Source of the DNA: Bradyrhizobium sp. AUGA SZCCT0158
GTDB lineage: Bacteria; Pseudomonadota; Alphaproteobacteria; Rhizobiales; Xanthobacteraceae
Direction: 5' to 3'
DNA length: 64,000 nt
Assembly: GCF_018130065.1 (NCBI RefSeq)
Contig: NZ_JAFCME010000004.1
Span: 1 to 64,000 of the forward strand
Shown one piece after another: positions 8,110 to 15,241 of the stretch (within the stretch, counting starts at the first letter, position 1; every line of letters starts with the position of its first letter). The notes below the pieces were generated by a model. That model was given only the letters and a program-made list of their open reading frames with translations. It searched no databases and was not told where the DNA came from. Both the position numbers and the translations under genes were made by a program.

Positions 8110-8327
8110 ATGGCAGTCAACAAGCCGAAAGGCGACAATGCCCGCAAGGGTGCAGTGAAGAAGCGATCGCAGTGAAAACCACGCTCGGCGGCGCCGCCGC
8201 ATGGACCAAGCGCAGCAAGAAGGGCGGCGAGTTCATGGCAGCGAAGAAGCCGGCAAAAAAGGCTAAGGCGGCGCAAAAATTCAAGGGAGTGCGGGTCGAG
8301 AAAAAGCGGGCGCGAGCGGCCCGATAG
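8110..8327 (+). pseudogene. Small Lys/Arg-rich protein, broken by a one-base deletion
   Basis: ATG 8110 opens MAVNKPKGDNARKGAVKKRS Q and meets TGA at 8173. Inserting one base there restores KTTLGGAAAWTKRSKKGGEF MAAKKPAKKAKAAQKFKGVR and a basic end at 8327, 72 residues in all. The sequence resembles short nucleoid-type basic proteins common in Bradyrhizobium; DNA binding is only a guess from composition. A decayed second copy is at 6460-6552 and a possible third near 1100. Translation from an internal ATG (8235) could still give the basic tail. Confidence 0.6.
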
Positions 8328-8350
8328 CCCGCGATATTGCGAGGTGTGTG

Positions 8351-8563
8351 ATGACACGCAATCGGACAAGGCCATCGACTTCATTGGAAATGCGCCTTCT
8401 GAAGTTTGCGGAAGACGCGCGAGCTGCGGCCGGCCGCATCAAGCCTGGTCGAGAACAGGACGTTTTGATTCAGAAGGCGCGGAAGGCGGAGGCGATGGCC
8501 GATGCCGAGAACCGGCTCAAGACGCTGGCATATGAGACGGCCCCAGCGCGGGAGGCAAGCTGA
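8351..8563 (+). CDS. Small charged helical protein (conserved hypothetical)
   Basis: 70 residues from ATG 8351, with GAGG 6 bases upstream (a GTG at 8348 is an alternative). MTRNRTRPSTSLEMRLLKFA EDARAAAGRIKPG, then REQDVLIQKARKAEAMADAE. Two amphipathic helices are separated by a KPG turn, the same layout as 4978-5181. It lies 21 bases after the broken basic-protein gene, probably as one transcription unit. Function unknown. Confidence 0.55.
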   Translation: MTRNRTRPSTSLEMRLLKFAEDARAAAGRIKPGREQDVLIQKARKAEAMADAENRLKTLAYETAPAREAS

Positions 8564-8669
8564 GGCCGTCGGCTTCGAGAGGTCGTGCCGGAGGAGCTGT
8601 CCGGCACAGGTTTACAATTTCGAAGGCCGGCGCTCGTTCCAACCACGACGGATTGGCAAGATGCCCGCC

Positions 8670-8849
8670 TCATGTGACTTCAGGCGCGCTGGGCGGTGGC
8701 AAGCCAAAATCCTTAGCCTGCTTAGCTGCTAGCTTCCGGTAGGCCGACGCTTGCTCCAGCAACTGCGTTCTGAAGATCGAATCTTGCTCACCCGCCGCCA
8801 GGCGTTCTAATGCCACGGCCCGATCCAGATATTCCGTAAGGAGCTTCAT
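8670..8849 (-). CDS. 59-residue helical protein (conserved hypothetical)
   Basis: MKLLTEYLDRAVALERLAAG EQDSIFRTQLLEQASAYRKL, then AAKQAKDFGLPPPSAPEV. It appears to be a helical hairpin with a proline-rich tail (GLPPP), a pattern shared by tiny proteins in Bradyrhizobium. It starts 9 bases after the stop of the upstream gene 8859-9026, so they are likely co-translated. Function unknown. Confidence 0.55.
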   Translation of the reverse strand: MKLLTEYLDRAVALERLAAGEQDSIFRTQLLEQASAYRKLAAKQAKDFGLPPPSAPEVT

Positions 8850-8858
8850 CGGAAAAGA

Positions 8859-9026
8859 TTAGTCTTTAGGTTCGGACCAGCTGCGTTCGACATTCAAACA
8901 TTCGTACTGTGAGCCACGCGTTGAGTCCATTATCTTGCGGACCACTTTGGGCTGTGCTCCACACCGGCATCTGCGCTCCTCGGGCGTCTCCGGTCCTGAT
9001 AGTTTTTCGCTGCTAAAGTAGTTCAT
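8859..9026 (-). CDS. 55-residue protein with a CxC metal-site-like motif
   Basis: From ATG 9026 (GGTGAG upstream): MNYFSSEKLSGPETPEERRC RCGAQPKVVRKIMDSTRGSQ, then YECLNVERSW. The CRCG pair followed by YECLN..SW looks like a one-finger zinc protein that has lost a cysteine of a second CxC pair (a Cys-x-Cys-Gly would be usual before the final Trp). It is the first of a two-gene unit with 8670-8849. Function unknown. Confidence 0.45.
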   Translation of the reverse strand: MNYFSSEKLSGPETPEERRCRCGAQPKVVRKIMDSTRGSQYECLNVERSWSEPKD

Positions 9027-9473
9027 TGCTCACCCCGCCAAAGGTGAGTCAGTAAGTGCTAAAGTGAAATTTGGTTCCCCACTCACTCGGCGGACAAGGC
9101 GTCTCACCCAAATGGGTTAGCGGTATGACGCCAAGGGGAGGCCGCACCGTTGCAACGTTTCCCCGGTCTCCCCCGCGGAGCTTTATGAATCCAACCGATA
9201 GTGCGAAGTGTCCCCTCGATGCGGGCTCTCGAGACGTCTTGAGGCGTCCGTTGGGGCTTCAACTCAAATGAAGTCCGAACAGATGTCGGCACTCTCATGC
9301 ACATCAAATCAAGTTCTCGTTCGAAAGAATGAACTGAATTGGCGGCCGAAATGGGCCGTCCAAGCACAACGCCACCAAGCTGAATGATGCTTGGCGGCGC
9401 TGCACCAGATCTGGGAATTGCGATGCCCCAGTCGGAGAATACGTCCGTGAGAGGACAAGGTTGCTTGGAATCG
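9027..9473. other. Intergenic, nothing recognised
   Basis: 447 bases. No start with a ribosome site, no recognised domain and no clear hairpin. Overlapping open frames on the minus strand (9104-9743) look like chance frames. Confidence 0.35.
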
Positions 9474-9498
9474 GGAACAAGTGGCAATGACCGAGTTT
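9474..9498 (+). promoter_or_regulatory. EcfG-type promoter, cassette 1
   Basis: GGAAC 9474-9478, 16 bases, GTTT 9495-9498, in the shared context TCGGGAACAAGTGGCAATG. The -10 lacks the leading C, so it is the weakest of the three cassette promoters. Confidence 0.5.
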
Positions 9499-9504
9499 CG
9501 CGTT

Positions 9505-9556
9505 ATTTCGCGGCAAGGCGGCACACGGAACCCCATGCTGGGCCTTCCCATTTTTG
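9505..9556 (+). ncRNA. Candidate stress-induced small RNA, cassette 1
   Basis: About 50 bases between the predicted start near 9505 and an intrinsic terminator at 9527-9556 (stem GGAA-CCCA / TGGG-TTCC with a small bulge, then ATTTTT). No open frame with a ribosome site lies inside. Architecture shared with the cassettes at 9926 and 11021. Confidence 0.4.
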
Positions 9557-9765
9557 GTGGCTGGTAAGGAACGCGCTGGCGATCCCGTCGCGGTGACGGC
9601 GATCTGGCGGGCCGAATGGAATTAGATGCGCCCGCGGACGCCATCAAGACAGCAAACGACCTCCGTGACGAGGTTCGAAGCCGCCGGCCATATCCATACG
9701 GCAGGAGAATTCCACCATGTCGACCGCAAGAATTAGCGGCCACTGGCAGACGTTACCGCTTAAGA
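9557..9765. other. Spacer between cassette 1 and a tiny membrane gene
   Basis: No gene or structured element recognised. Confidence 0.3.
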
Positions 9766-9858
9766 TCAGCGAAGAAATGCGCCACAGATGATGACCAGAA
9801 TGACGAGTGCAAACGCCATCAAAAGCCAGGGCATGTCTTTTCGTTCGCGGGGTGTCAT
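9766..9858 (-). CDS. 30-residue single-span membrane peptide
   Basis: From ATG 9858 (GGTGATCAG upstream): MTPRERKDMPWLLMAFALVI LVIICGAFLR. A short basic N-terminus and one transmembrane helix cover nearly the whole protein. The composition and positive-inside start look genuine, but the length makes the call uncertain. It is antisense to and just left of cassette 2. Function unknown. Confidence 0.4.
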   Translation of the reverse strand: MTPRERKDMPWLLMAFALVILVIICGAFLR

Positions 9859-9896
9859 TACTGATCACCGAGATCACATTAGTGGTGTTCATCTCG

Positions 9897-9920
9897 GGAA
9901 CAAGTGGCGATGGCAGCGTT
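9897..9920 (+). promoter_or_regulatory. EcfG-type promoter, cassette 2
   Basis: GGAAC 9897-9901, 16 bases, GTT 9918-9920 (CGTT if counted with N15), in the context TCGGGAACAAGTGGCGATG shared with cassettes 1 and 3. Confidence 0.55.
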
Positions 9921-9925
9921 TTTGA

Positions 9926-9993
9926 AGGTTCGGTCTGGGTGGACTGCCGCTTTGAACCTGTTAGGCTCTAGCTGCCCGCTCGCGCGGGTTTTT
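9926..9993 (+). ncRNA. Candidate stress-induced small RNA, cassette 2
   Basis: About 68 bases from the predicted start to an intrinsic terminator at 9975-9993 (CCCGC, TCGC loop, GCGGG, TTTTT). The interior can fold through GGTTC (9928-9932) with GAACC (9955-9959). There is no open frame. Confidence 0.5.
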
Positions 9994-10011
9994 GGATGCT
10001 TATCTCGACTT

Positions 10012-10040
10012 AGCCCCGCCTAACCGGCGGGGCTTTCTTC
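10012..10040 (+). terminator. Strong intrinsic terminator behind cassette 2
   Basis: Perfect 9-base stem AGCCCCGCC (10012-10020) / GGCGGGGCT (10026-10034), followed by TTTCTT. It may act as a back-up terminator for cassette 2. Confidence 0.65.
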
Positions 10041-10207
10041 CTGACGCTAGGAACGATCCGGCCCGGCAGGAATCGACTCCGCGCTCCCGGAAGACTCCTC
10101 AGCCTCCGACCGGGAGAAAACCCCCATTGGGTTGGCGGCCTTGGTGCAGCGTTGCGTATCAGCGCTGGGGCCGTTTGCGCGTGGGTGAAGCTCATCACGG
10201 CCCCGCG

Positions 10208-10437
10208 GCCGGTCAGTATTCGCATTTGGAAATGCCAGTCGTCATCATCGCCGGCGAGGAAGACAGTCGATCGACATCGAAAGTCAGTCGACCCGACTTC
10301 ACTCCGACCTTGCTCAGAGCAAGTTCCACAGGCTCGCGGGGAACGGCCACATGATCCAACAGACCGCGACGGATCAAGTAATGTCAGCCATACGGGAAGT
10401 AGCCGGCGCATCAACGCATCTTGCAGCCGCCGAATAA
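10208..10437 (+). pseudogene. C-terminal remnant of an alpha/beta hydrolase, frameshifted
   Basis: The first frame gives YSHLEMPVVIIAGEED, the strand and acidic residue typical of the catalytic Asp region. After a shift near 10275 the next frame gives IESQSTRLHSDLAQSKFHRL and AGNGHMIQQTATDQVMSAIR, which contains the catalytic-His motif GHM. It ends at TAA 10437. The nucleophile half is missing. Confidence 0.65.
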
Positions 10438-10698
10438 CCATGTAGCCGCGCGTGCAGCTTGTCCGCTAGCGGTGGCCCTTCCGCATCGATCGGCGCCGCC
10501 CCCTTGGGGAACAATGATGCGTCACCGGCATTACGTATCGATGGTGCGTCCCCTATTTGAATGTCGAAATAATATAGACCCACGCAAGGCAAGACCCCGA
10601 CCCAGGAATTCGTTCCGGCGCTTGCCTCCCGTTTGGAACGGAGCCCTGCGCCTTGAATTAACGCCACGTCGTATCGCCCTGACGTCGTGAAACTTGCG
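10438..10698. other. Intergenic, nothing recognised
   Basis: No gene, terminator or repeat recognised. Confidence 0.3.
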
Positions 10699-10890
10699 AT
10701 GGTTGGAAGTAGGAACAGGCCTTGGACGGAGGAGGATGATCGCCGGCTGCTTGAATTACGAGACAGCGGCAGATCTTATCTTTCGATAGCGGTGGCCATG
10801 AGACGCTCGGCCTCTGCGATTAGAGGTCGTCTGTGTATTGTCCGGGCCCGGGCGAGATCCACCCCAAGCTCGCTGAAGACCGATGCGTAG
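10699..10890 (+). CDS. Small SANT/Myb-like putative DNA-binding protein
   Basis: 63 residues from ATG 10699 (GTG 10687 is possible). The core RPWTEEDDRRLLELRDSGRS YLSIAVAMRRSASAIRGRL has the tryptophan-acidic start and three-helix spacing of SANT/Myb or GcrA-like DNA-binding folds: W-T-x-E-x-D, then a recognition helix with AIRGRL. The basic tail is typical. A frameshifted copy is at 13296-13478 in the opposite orientation, with the same MVG start, which supports ATG 10699. The target is unknown. Confidence 0.5.
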   Translation: MVGSRNRPWTEEDDRRLLELRDSGRSYLSIAVAMRRSASAIRGRLCIVRARARSTPSSLKTDA

Positions 10891-10989
10891 CGCCTTACCG
10901 CTCCGGCCGCTCACCCATTTGGACGAAAAACCCGTGGCTCCCGCGATGCTACAGGCCAAGGGTGCGTTTTCATGAGCCGTCCGTGATCG
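10891..10989. other. Short spacer before cassette 3
   Basis: Nothing recognised. Confidence 0.3.
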
Positions 10990-11014
10990 GGAACAAGTGG
11001 CAATGCCCTGCGTT
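10990..11014 (+). promoter_or_regulatory. EcfG-type promoter, cassette 3
   Basis: GGAAC 10990-10994, 16 bases, CGTT 11011-11014: exact consensus, in the shared context ATCGGGAACAAGTGGCAATG. Confidence 0.7.
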
Positions 11015-11020
11015 GATGGT

Positions 11021-11100
11021 TTGTCTGAAAGGACATTAGGACACGGACAACTTAACCGGCCCCAGCGCGCTTCCCCCTTAGCGCTGGGGCCGTTTCTTTT
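11021..11100 (+). ncRNA. Candidate stress-induced small RNA, cassette 3
   Basis: About 80 bases from the predicted start near 11021 to a very strong terminator: perfect 11-base stem GGCCCCAGCGC (11058-11068) / GCGCTGGGGCC (11081-11091), then GTTTCTTTT. The only open frame inside is a 7-codon one (MVCLKGH). It has the best promoter and terminator of the three cassettes. Confidence 0.6.
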
Positions 11101-11488
11101 GCATCAAGCTTGAGACCTTCCGCACTGCCCGGCCTTTGGATCCAGAATTGCAATGGCTCATCTGCGTTCGCCGCTTCTTGGACTTCAATCCTGCTCTTCG
11201 ATCATTCTGACGGTGTTTAATCGGACGGCAATTCATCTCCAACGATAAGGGACGACCGCACGTTTCGCTTCTCAAATCATTGGTCTGTTTTTTCCATTAA
11301 ATGAGCGCCGGCCCTACACCATGATTTGTCGGGAAGCGAACACATCTGTCCGAACCATTTGATGTCGGCGGAGTTGGTTCCAATGCTACGATTTCCCAGA
11401 TCATCAACTCGGCCTGTTTAGCTGGATCGCTGTTGCTACCGGCCTAATCGTCCGCGCCCGGTAAAGTTCAGATCGCTTAGGAAAAAAC
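11101..11488. other. Intergenic, upstream region of the HWE kinase gene
   Basis: 388 bases with no gene recognised and no EcfG consensus. Confidence 0.3.
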
Positions 11489-12546
11489 ATGGAAGCGCAA
11501 GGTGACAGCCTGTTTGAGGCGGCTCCTGTTCCGAAGATTTCCGCAAGGCCCCTGGGGAAGTCGGGCATGCCAGTCTGGGATGCGGAACAGTTACGTTTGG
11601 CGATTGCTGCTGCGGGAGTCGCACTGTGGTCGTGGAACGTAGACACCAATCGCTTCACGATGGACGAAAGAGCCTTCCATCTTTGGGGCGTGCCGCTCAG
11701 CGGATCCGTGACGTTCGATGACCTTTCTTCGCATATTCATCCCGCGGACCGCGACCGCGTGAAAGCCGCTTTTGCGGCCACACGCGCTATCATCGGCGCC
11801 TATGAAATCGACTTCCGAATCATGGTCGGCGAGGAGGTGAGGTGGGTGTCGGCTCGAGGCCAGGGCAACGATGCGGATATCGTCGGTCGTATCATGTACG
11901 GGATTTTCCTCGACGTCACTGGACGTAAGCAGGCTGAGGAAGGTCACGAGCTACTGGCGGGTGAAATGAGCCATCGGGTGAAAAATCTGCTAGCCATTGC
12001 ATCCGGTCTCACGGCCATTACTTCGCGGTCCGCAAAGACAACGGCCGAAATGGCGAAAGAACTAACACATCGGCTCACCGCGTTGGGTCGCGCCCATGAT
12101 CTTGTCCGTCCGCTTCCAGGTCAGGGAGGAAAAGCTGCCCTTCTCGGCGATCTGTTGACGGTACTGCTTGCACCATATGACGACATGGGGGCGTTTAGCG
12201 GTCGCGTCCGAGTGTCAGTCCCTCGCATGGGCGTGGGCGAGCAAGCAGCCACAACGCTCGCGCTCGTTATTCATGAACTAGCCACCAATTCTCTAAAGTA
12301 TGGCGCGCTATCTTCACCGACTGGCACATTGGATATATCCTGCGCTGCTCATGACACTGAGGTGGTGGTAGTATGGACTGAGCGCGGTGGCCCGCCGGTT
12401 GCGTCTCCGATTGGGAAGGCGGTTATGGAAGCAAGCTGCTCAATCGCGGCATGACGGTCCACCTTGGCGGATCAATTTCATGCGATTGGAGCGCGGAGGG
12501 TGTTATTGTGACGCTTCATATGACCAAAGATCAGCTCGCCAAGTAG
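11489..12546 (+). pseudogene. PAS-domain HWE-family sensor histidine kinase with a C-terminal frameshift
   Basis: ATG 11489 follows AGGA. A PAS domain lies at about 30-145 (LWSWNVDTNRFTMDERAFHL, then a PAC-like GIFLDVTGRKQAEE). The HWE phosphoacceptor box EMSHRVKNLLAIASGL is near 155 and the N box HELATNSLKYGAL near 265, followed by VVVWTERGGPPV. About one base is missing near 12409. The natural continuation WEGGYGSKLLNRGMTVHLGG, ending TLHMTKDQLAK, is in the next frame to TAG 12546. As read, the protein stops at 321 residues without the last ATP-lid segment (GYGSKL). HWE kinases often feed the PhyR/EcfG stress pathway; no phyR, nepR or ecfG gene is in the window. Confidence 0.75.
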
Positions 12547-12600
12547 AGACGGGACGATGCTGCCGGTCCCAAACCGAGCCAGTTCTTATTTGCACTTTCG

Positions 12601-12762
12601 ATGCCGGCTATAGGGGTAGCAGCGCAGCTCGGAATAGTCCTTGCATCGCATGTAACGCTCCGGAAAGCCGGTTTCACCGGCCCTGCCGAGGGCGCGAAGG
12701 CGAGCTACGAAGTCGTTGCGAACCGGGGCAAGGAATCCGCGGAAAATTTAAAAGTACGATGA
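12601..12762 (+). pseudogene. Cold-shock protein remnant (C-terminal half)
   Basis: The plus-strand peptide ends KAGFTGPAEGAKASYEVVAN RGKESAENLKV, which matches the second half of CspA-type OB-fold proteins (AG...EG..VSYEV...GK..A.NL). The RNP motifs of the first half (KWFN, KGFGFI, VFVH) are not readable in any frame and are replaced by degenerate sequence. The remnant is 54 residues, of which about 33 are csp-like. Confidence 0.55.
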
Positions 12763-12985
12763 GTAGCCGGGAACGCTTCTGCTTGTTCCGCAGTTATTTG
12801 CCGGTGACAGAATCCTTGCGAGGAGCGGGACAGTCCCTGCTAAAGGCCATGCGGTGTAACGCCCGTGTGGCCTTAGTCCTGAGATGAGGCGGCCCGACGG
12901 TGAGCTAAGGAGATGCCGCCTAGCCTAACCGCGGGGCAGGATACGCGCCCAACAACGAGACTACAAATCCAACGCGCCGGTTCCA
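12763..12985. other. Spacer, nothing recognised
   Basis: No gene recognised. Confidence 0.3.
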
Positions 12986-13216
12986 TCATTGTGCCTTGGC
13001 CTCGGTCGGTTCGATGTATTCGCGGTGGAGAGAGGTTAAATTCCGATTACCATCGAAACGAACAATTACGATGCTGCTGTCGGGCCGTCGGTTGATGACC
13101 GTACCGACCTTGCCTGCGAGCCCCGGGGCAACGTTCAGCACCAAGCGTGCTTTAACGAAAGCGATCGCCAACCTGGGGTGTCTCTTCGGTGTCGGCCAAA
13201 GGATCGCTTTCTGCAA
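12986..13216 (-). CDS. Small SH3-like/KOW-like hypothetical protein
   Basis: 76 residues. The segment FVKARLVLNVAPGLAGKVGT VINRRPDSSIVIVRFDGNRN LTSLHREYIEP has the alternating strands and central glycine turn of small SH3-like barrels, where a KOW-type strand carries G.VG.V. The start is uncertain because the first 20 residues are poorly ordered, and a start nearer VKARLVL is possible. I do not recognise the family by name. Function unknown. Confidence 0.45.
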   Translation of the reverse strand: MQKAILWPTPKRHPRLAIAFVKARLVLNVAPGLAGKVGTVINRRPDSSIVIVRFDGNRNLTSLHREYIEPTEAKAQ

Positions 13217-13295
13217 TCGATTGATTAGGTTGATTCATTCCGGCCTTATCGGTTCCAATCGTCTGTAGGTTCGAACGACGAGTTCGCATCATTTC

Positions 13296-13478
13296 TCAGT
13301 ATGGCTGGAGGTGGATTTTGTCCGGGCTGCCCGGGGCTCGGACGTTTCTAATTGCAGAGATCGAACGTCTCATGGCCACTGCTATCGAAAGATAAGATCT
13401 ACCGCTGTTTCGTAATTCAAGCAGCCGGTGATCGTCTTCTGCTGTCCAAGGCCTGTTATTATCTCCCACCATCGGCAA
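13296..13478 (-). pseudogene. Frameshifted second copy of the SANT/Myb-like gene
   Basis: It reads MPMVGDNNRPWTAEDDHRLL ELRNSGRSYLSIAVAMRRSI SAIR, nearly identical to the copy at 10699-10890. The DNA then lacks about 11 bases after AIR, so the GRLCIVRARAR end is lost and the frame changes. The two copies are in inverted orientation 2.4 kb apart. Confidence 0.6.
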
Positions 13479-13535
13479 AGTCTTTACGCACCAAACAACA
13501 ATCGGAACAGAGAAAAGCGAGCAGAGAAATCGAAG

Positions 13536-13775
13536 TCAGTTTGATTTCTCATTCGCCAACCGCCCGCGATCCAGGGCGACTCGTGCTGCGGTATGAGCTT
13601 CAAACAAAAATCGTCCGGCCTCTGTTGTGGCCGATGGGTTTCGGTCGATATGAGACCCGTTCAGCGTGACTGTGCCGTTTGATAGAATTGGAAATTTGAA
13701 GACGTGGCCGTGCCTCACATGAACAACCACGACCTCTTTTTCGGAAACTGATGTGGTAAATTCAGGATCGGGCAT
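13536..13775 (-). CDS. Hypothetical 79-residue protein
   Basis: It reads MPDPEFTTSVSEKEVVVVHV RHGHVFKFPILSNGTVTLNG, then SHIDRNPSATTEAGRFLFEA. It begins with beta-rich sequence (VVVVHVRHGHVFKFPIL) followed by a helix. Codon use and composition look real. Its start overlaps the 3-prime end of the frame of 13715-13942 by 61 bases, so either the upstream gene is mis-ended by an indel or they overlap. Family not recognised. Confidence 0.45.
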   Translation of the reverse strand: MPDPEFTTSVSEKEVVVVHVRHGHVFKFPILSNGTVTLNGSHIDRNPSATTEAGRFLFEAHTAARVALDRGRLANEKSN

Positions 13776-13942
13776 GATCCGCTGGCCCTGCGAGCTCGGC
13801 CGAGAACAGCGGCGTCGCGAACCTGGGCTGCCTTCTTGAGAGCGTCAAGTTGCTGAGGACCGGAAGGCAAGCACCGGGCGTCCATTAGGGCCTTGATTGC
13901 CTTTGCGCTCAATTCCTTGTCGGGAAACGTCCTCTTGGCCAT
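13715..13942 (-). CDS. Small helical conserved hypothetical protein
   Basis: ATG 13942 behind GAGGAGA. It reads MAKRTFPDKELSAKAIKALM DARCLPSGPQQLDALKKAAQ VRDAA, helical with a PSGP turn, the same two-helix pattern as 4978-5181 and 8351-8563. The last 20 residues (CPILNLPHQFPKKRSWLFM) look unrelated to the family and cover the start of the next gene, so a frameshift near 13780 is likely. Function unknown. Confidence 0.5.
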   Translation of the reverse strand: MAKRTFPDKELSAKAIKALMDARCLPSGPQQLDALKKAAQVRDAAVLGRARRASGSCPILNLPHQFPKKRSWLFM

Positions 13943-13984
13943 AGTCCTTCTCCTCAAAGACAATTCACGCTGGACGCGCCGAAA

Positions 13985-14634
13985 ATGGCGCCAAGACTCC
14001 CCGATCGAAGATACTGATTCTTGGAGCCACCGGCGGTACCGGCCGTCTCATCGTCGACCAGACGCTGGAGCGCGGGCAGGAGGTCACCGCGCTGGTGCGG
14101 TCACCGGAGAGGGCGAGCTGGTTGAAAGGTGCCAGACTTATAGTCGGTGACGTCCGCGATGAAAAAGTGCTGCGGGAAGCCCTCAAAGGTCAGGACGCGG
14201 TCGTCAGCGCGCTGGGTACACCGGCGAGCCTCTTCCGTGAAGTAACGCTTCTCTCGACCGCCACGCGAGCGCTTGTCAGAGCGATGAAGGCCGAGCACGT
14301 CTCTCGCCTGGTGTGCATCACGGGGATTGGCGCCGGGGATAGTGCCGGACACGGTGGCTTCCTATTCGACAACGTGATCTTTCCGCTTCTGCTGAAGAAG
14401 GTCTACGCAGACAAGAATCGGCAGGAAACGATCGTCAGAGACAGCGGACTTGACTGTATCCTCGTTCGTCCCTCCGTCCTGAACGATAAGCCCGGGCACG
14501 GGTCGGTCCGGGTCCTGGCGGATCTTTCAGGCTTCCATGGCGGAAGCATATCGCGAGCAGACGTTGCGACGTTCGTCTTGGATCAACTGCATGCCGATGC
14601 TTGGCTGCATCGTTCCCCGTTGATCACATGGTGA
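13985..14634 (+). pseudogene. NAD(P)-binding SDR-like epimerase (NAD(P)H_10 type) with a disrupted start
   Basis: The reading frame contains KILILGATGGTGRLIVDQTL E from 14008 and continues intact to 14634 with GDVRDEKVLREALKGQDAVV, LVCITGIGAGDS and SGLDCILVRPSVLNDKPG. This is the atypical SDR family of NAD(P)H-binding reductases. No ATG, GTG or TTG lies in frame between the upstream stop (13942-13944) and the Rossmann motif GATGGTG. The ATG at 13985 is out of frame by one base, and the first in-frame GTG (14095) would delete the nucleotide site. Either a one-base indel near 13990 or a CTG start (14014) must be invoked. Confidence 0.6.
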
Positions 14635-15030
14635 CAACGGTTGTCGCATCTAGGGGTGGTTCGAAATGGATCCTGCGTACCAGTTCGAAAAGCAGTCTCC
14701 ATCACAGCTTGGTCGATGGTGCCGATTGATCGATCGATTGCCTTGCCGAGGTAGTCCGCGCTCGCTGCGGCAGGGACCGACACCGTCGCCGCTCGGAACG
14801 CAGCGTAAATTTAATTGCCACTCCTATATCAGAGCACTCGTGACCGACCGCTGTTGGCGCAAAGCAGCCGCTGAGATGTGTGAAGCTTGATCTAGCTAAC
14901 TCTCGATGGCTGGCCCCAACTCAAACTCCCCCATGAATGGATTGGATAGATTGTTCAATCTCTTCAATCAGTTGGAAGGCGGCGTGAGCACGACGTGTGC
15001 ACCGACCGATCAAGGAAAATCTGCCGGCGA
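14635..15030. other. Intergenic; contains a possible degenerate dusA-type attachment core
   Basis: No gene recognised. At 14931-14949 the sequence CCCATGAATGGATTGGA matches the dusA core CCCATGATGGATTGGA (22215-22230) except for one inserted A. Confidence 0.35.
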
Positions 15031-15213
15031 CGAGGTGCGATGCCGGCGCAGGTTGCGCTCGCTTGGCTGTTGAAGAAGTCCCCGGCAATCGTTCTTATTC
15101 CAGGCACATCGTCGCTCCAACATCTAGAGCAAAATATAGCCGCCTGTGATATCGAGCTGTCCGAGCGGAATATGCAAGTGCTCGACGGCCTGGGTGTGAC
15201 AGCAGGTAGATGA
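15031..15213 (+). pseudogene. Aldo/keto reductase C-terminal fragment
   Basis: RGAMPAQVALAWLLKKSPAI VLIPGTSSLQHLEQNIAACD, then IELSERNMQVLDGLG matches the last 55 residues of aldo/keto reductases (ATPAQ.ALAWLL..SP.I..IPGTS...H..EN). The TIM-barrel body with the catalytic Tyr/Lys is absent. There is no start codon context. Confidence 0.75.
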
Positions 15214-15241
15214 AACAGAGATCTGCATCAGCAAAAGAGTG

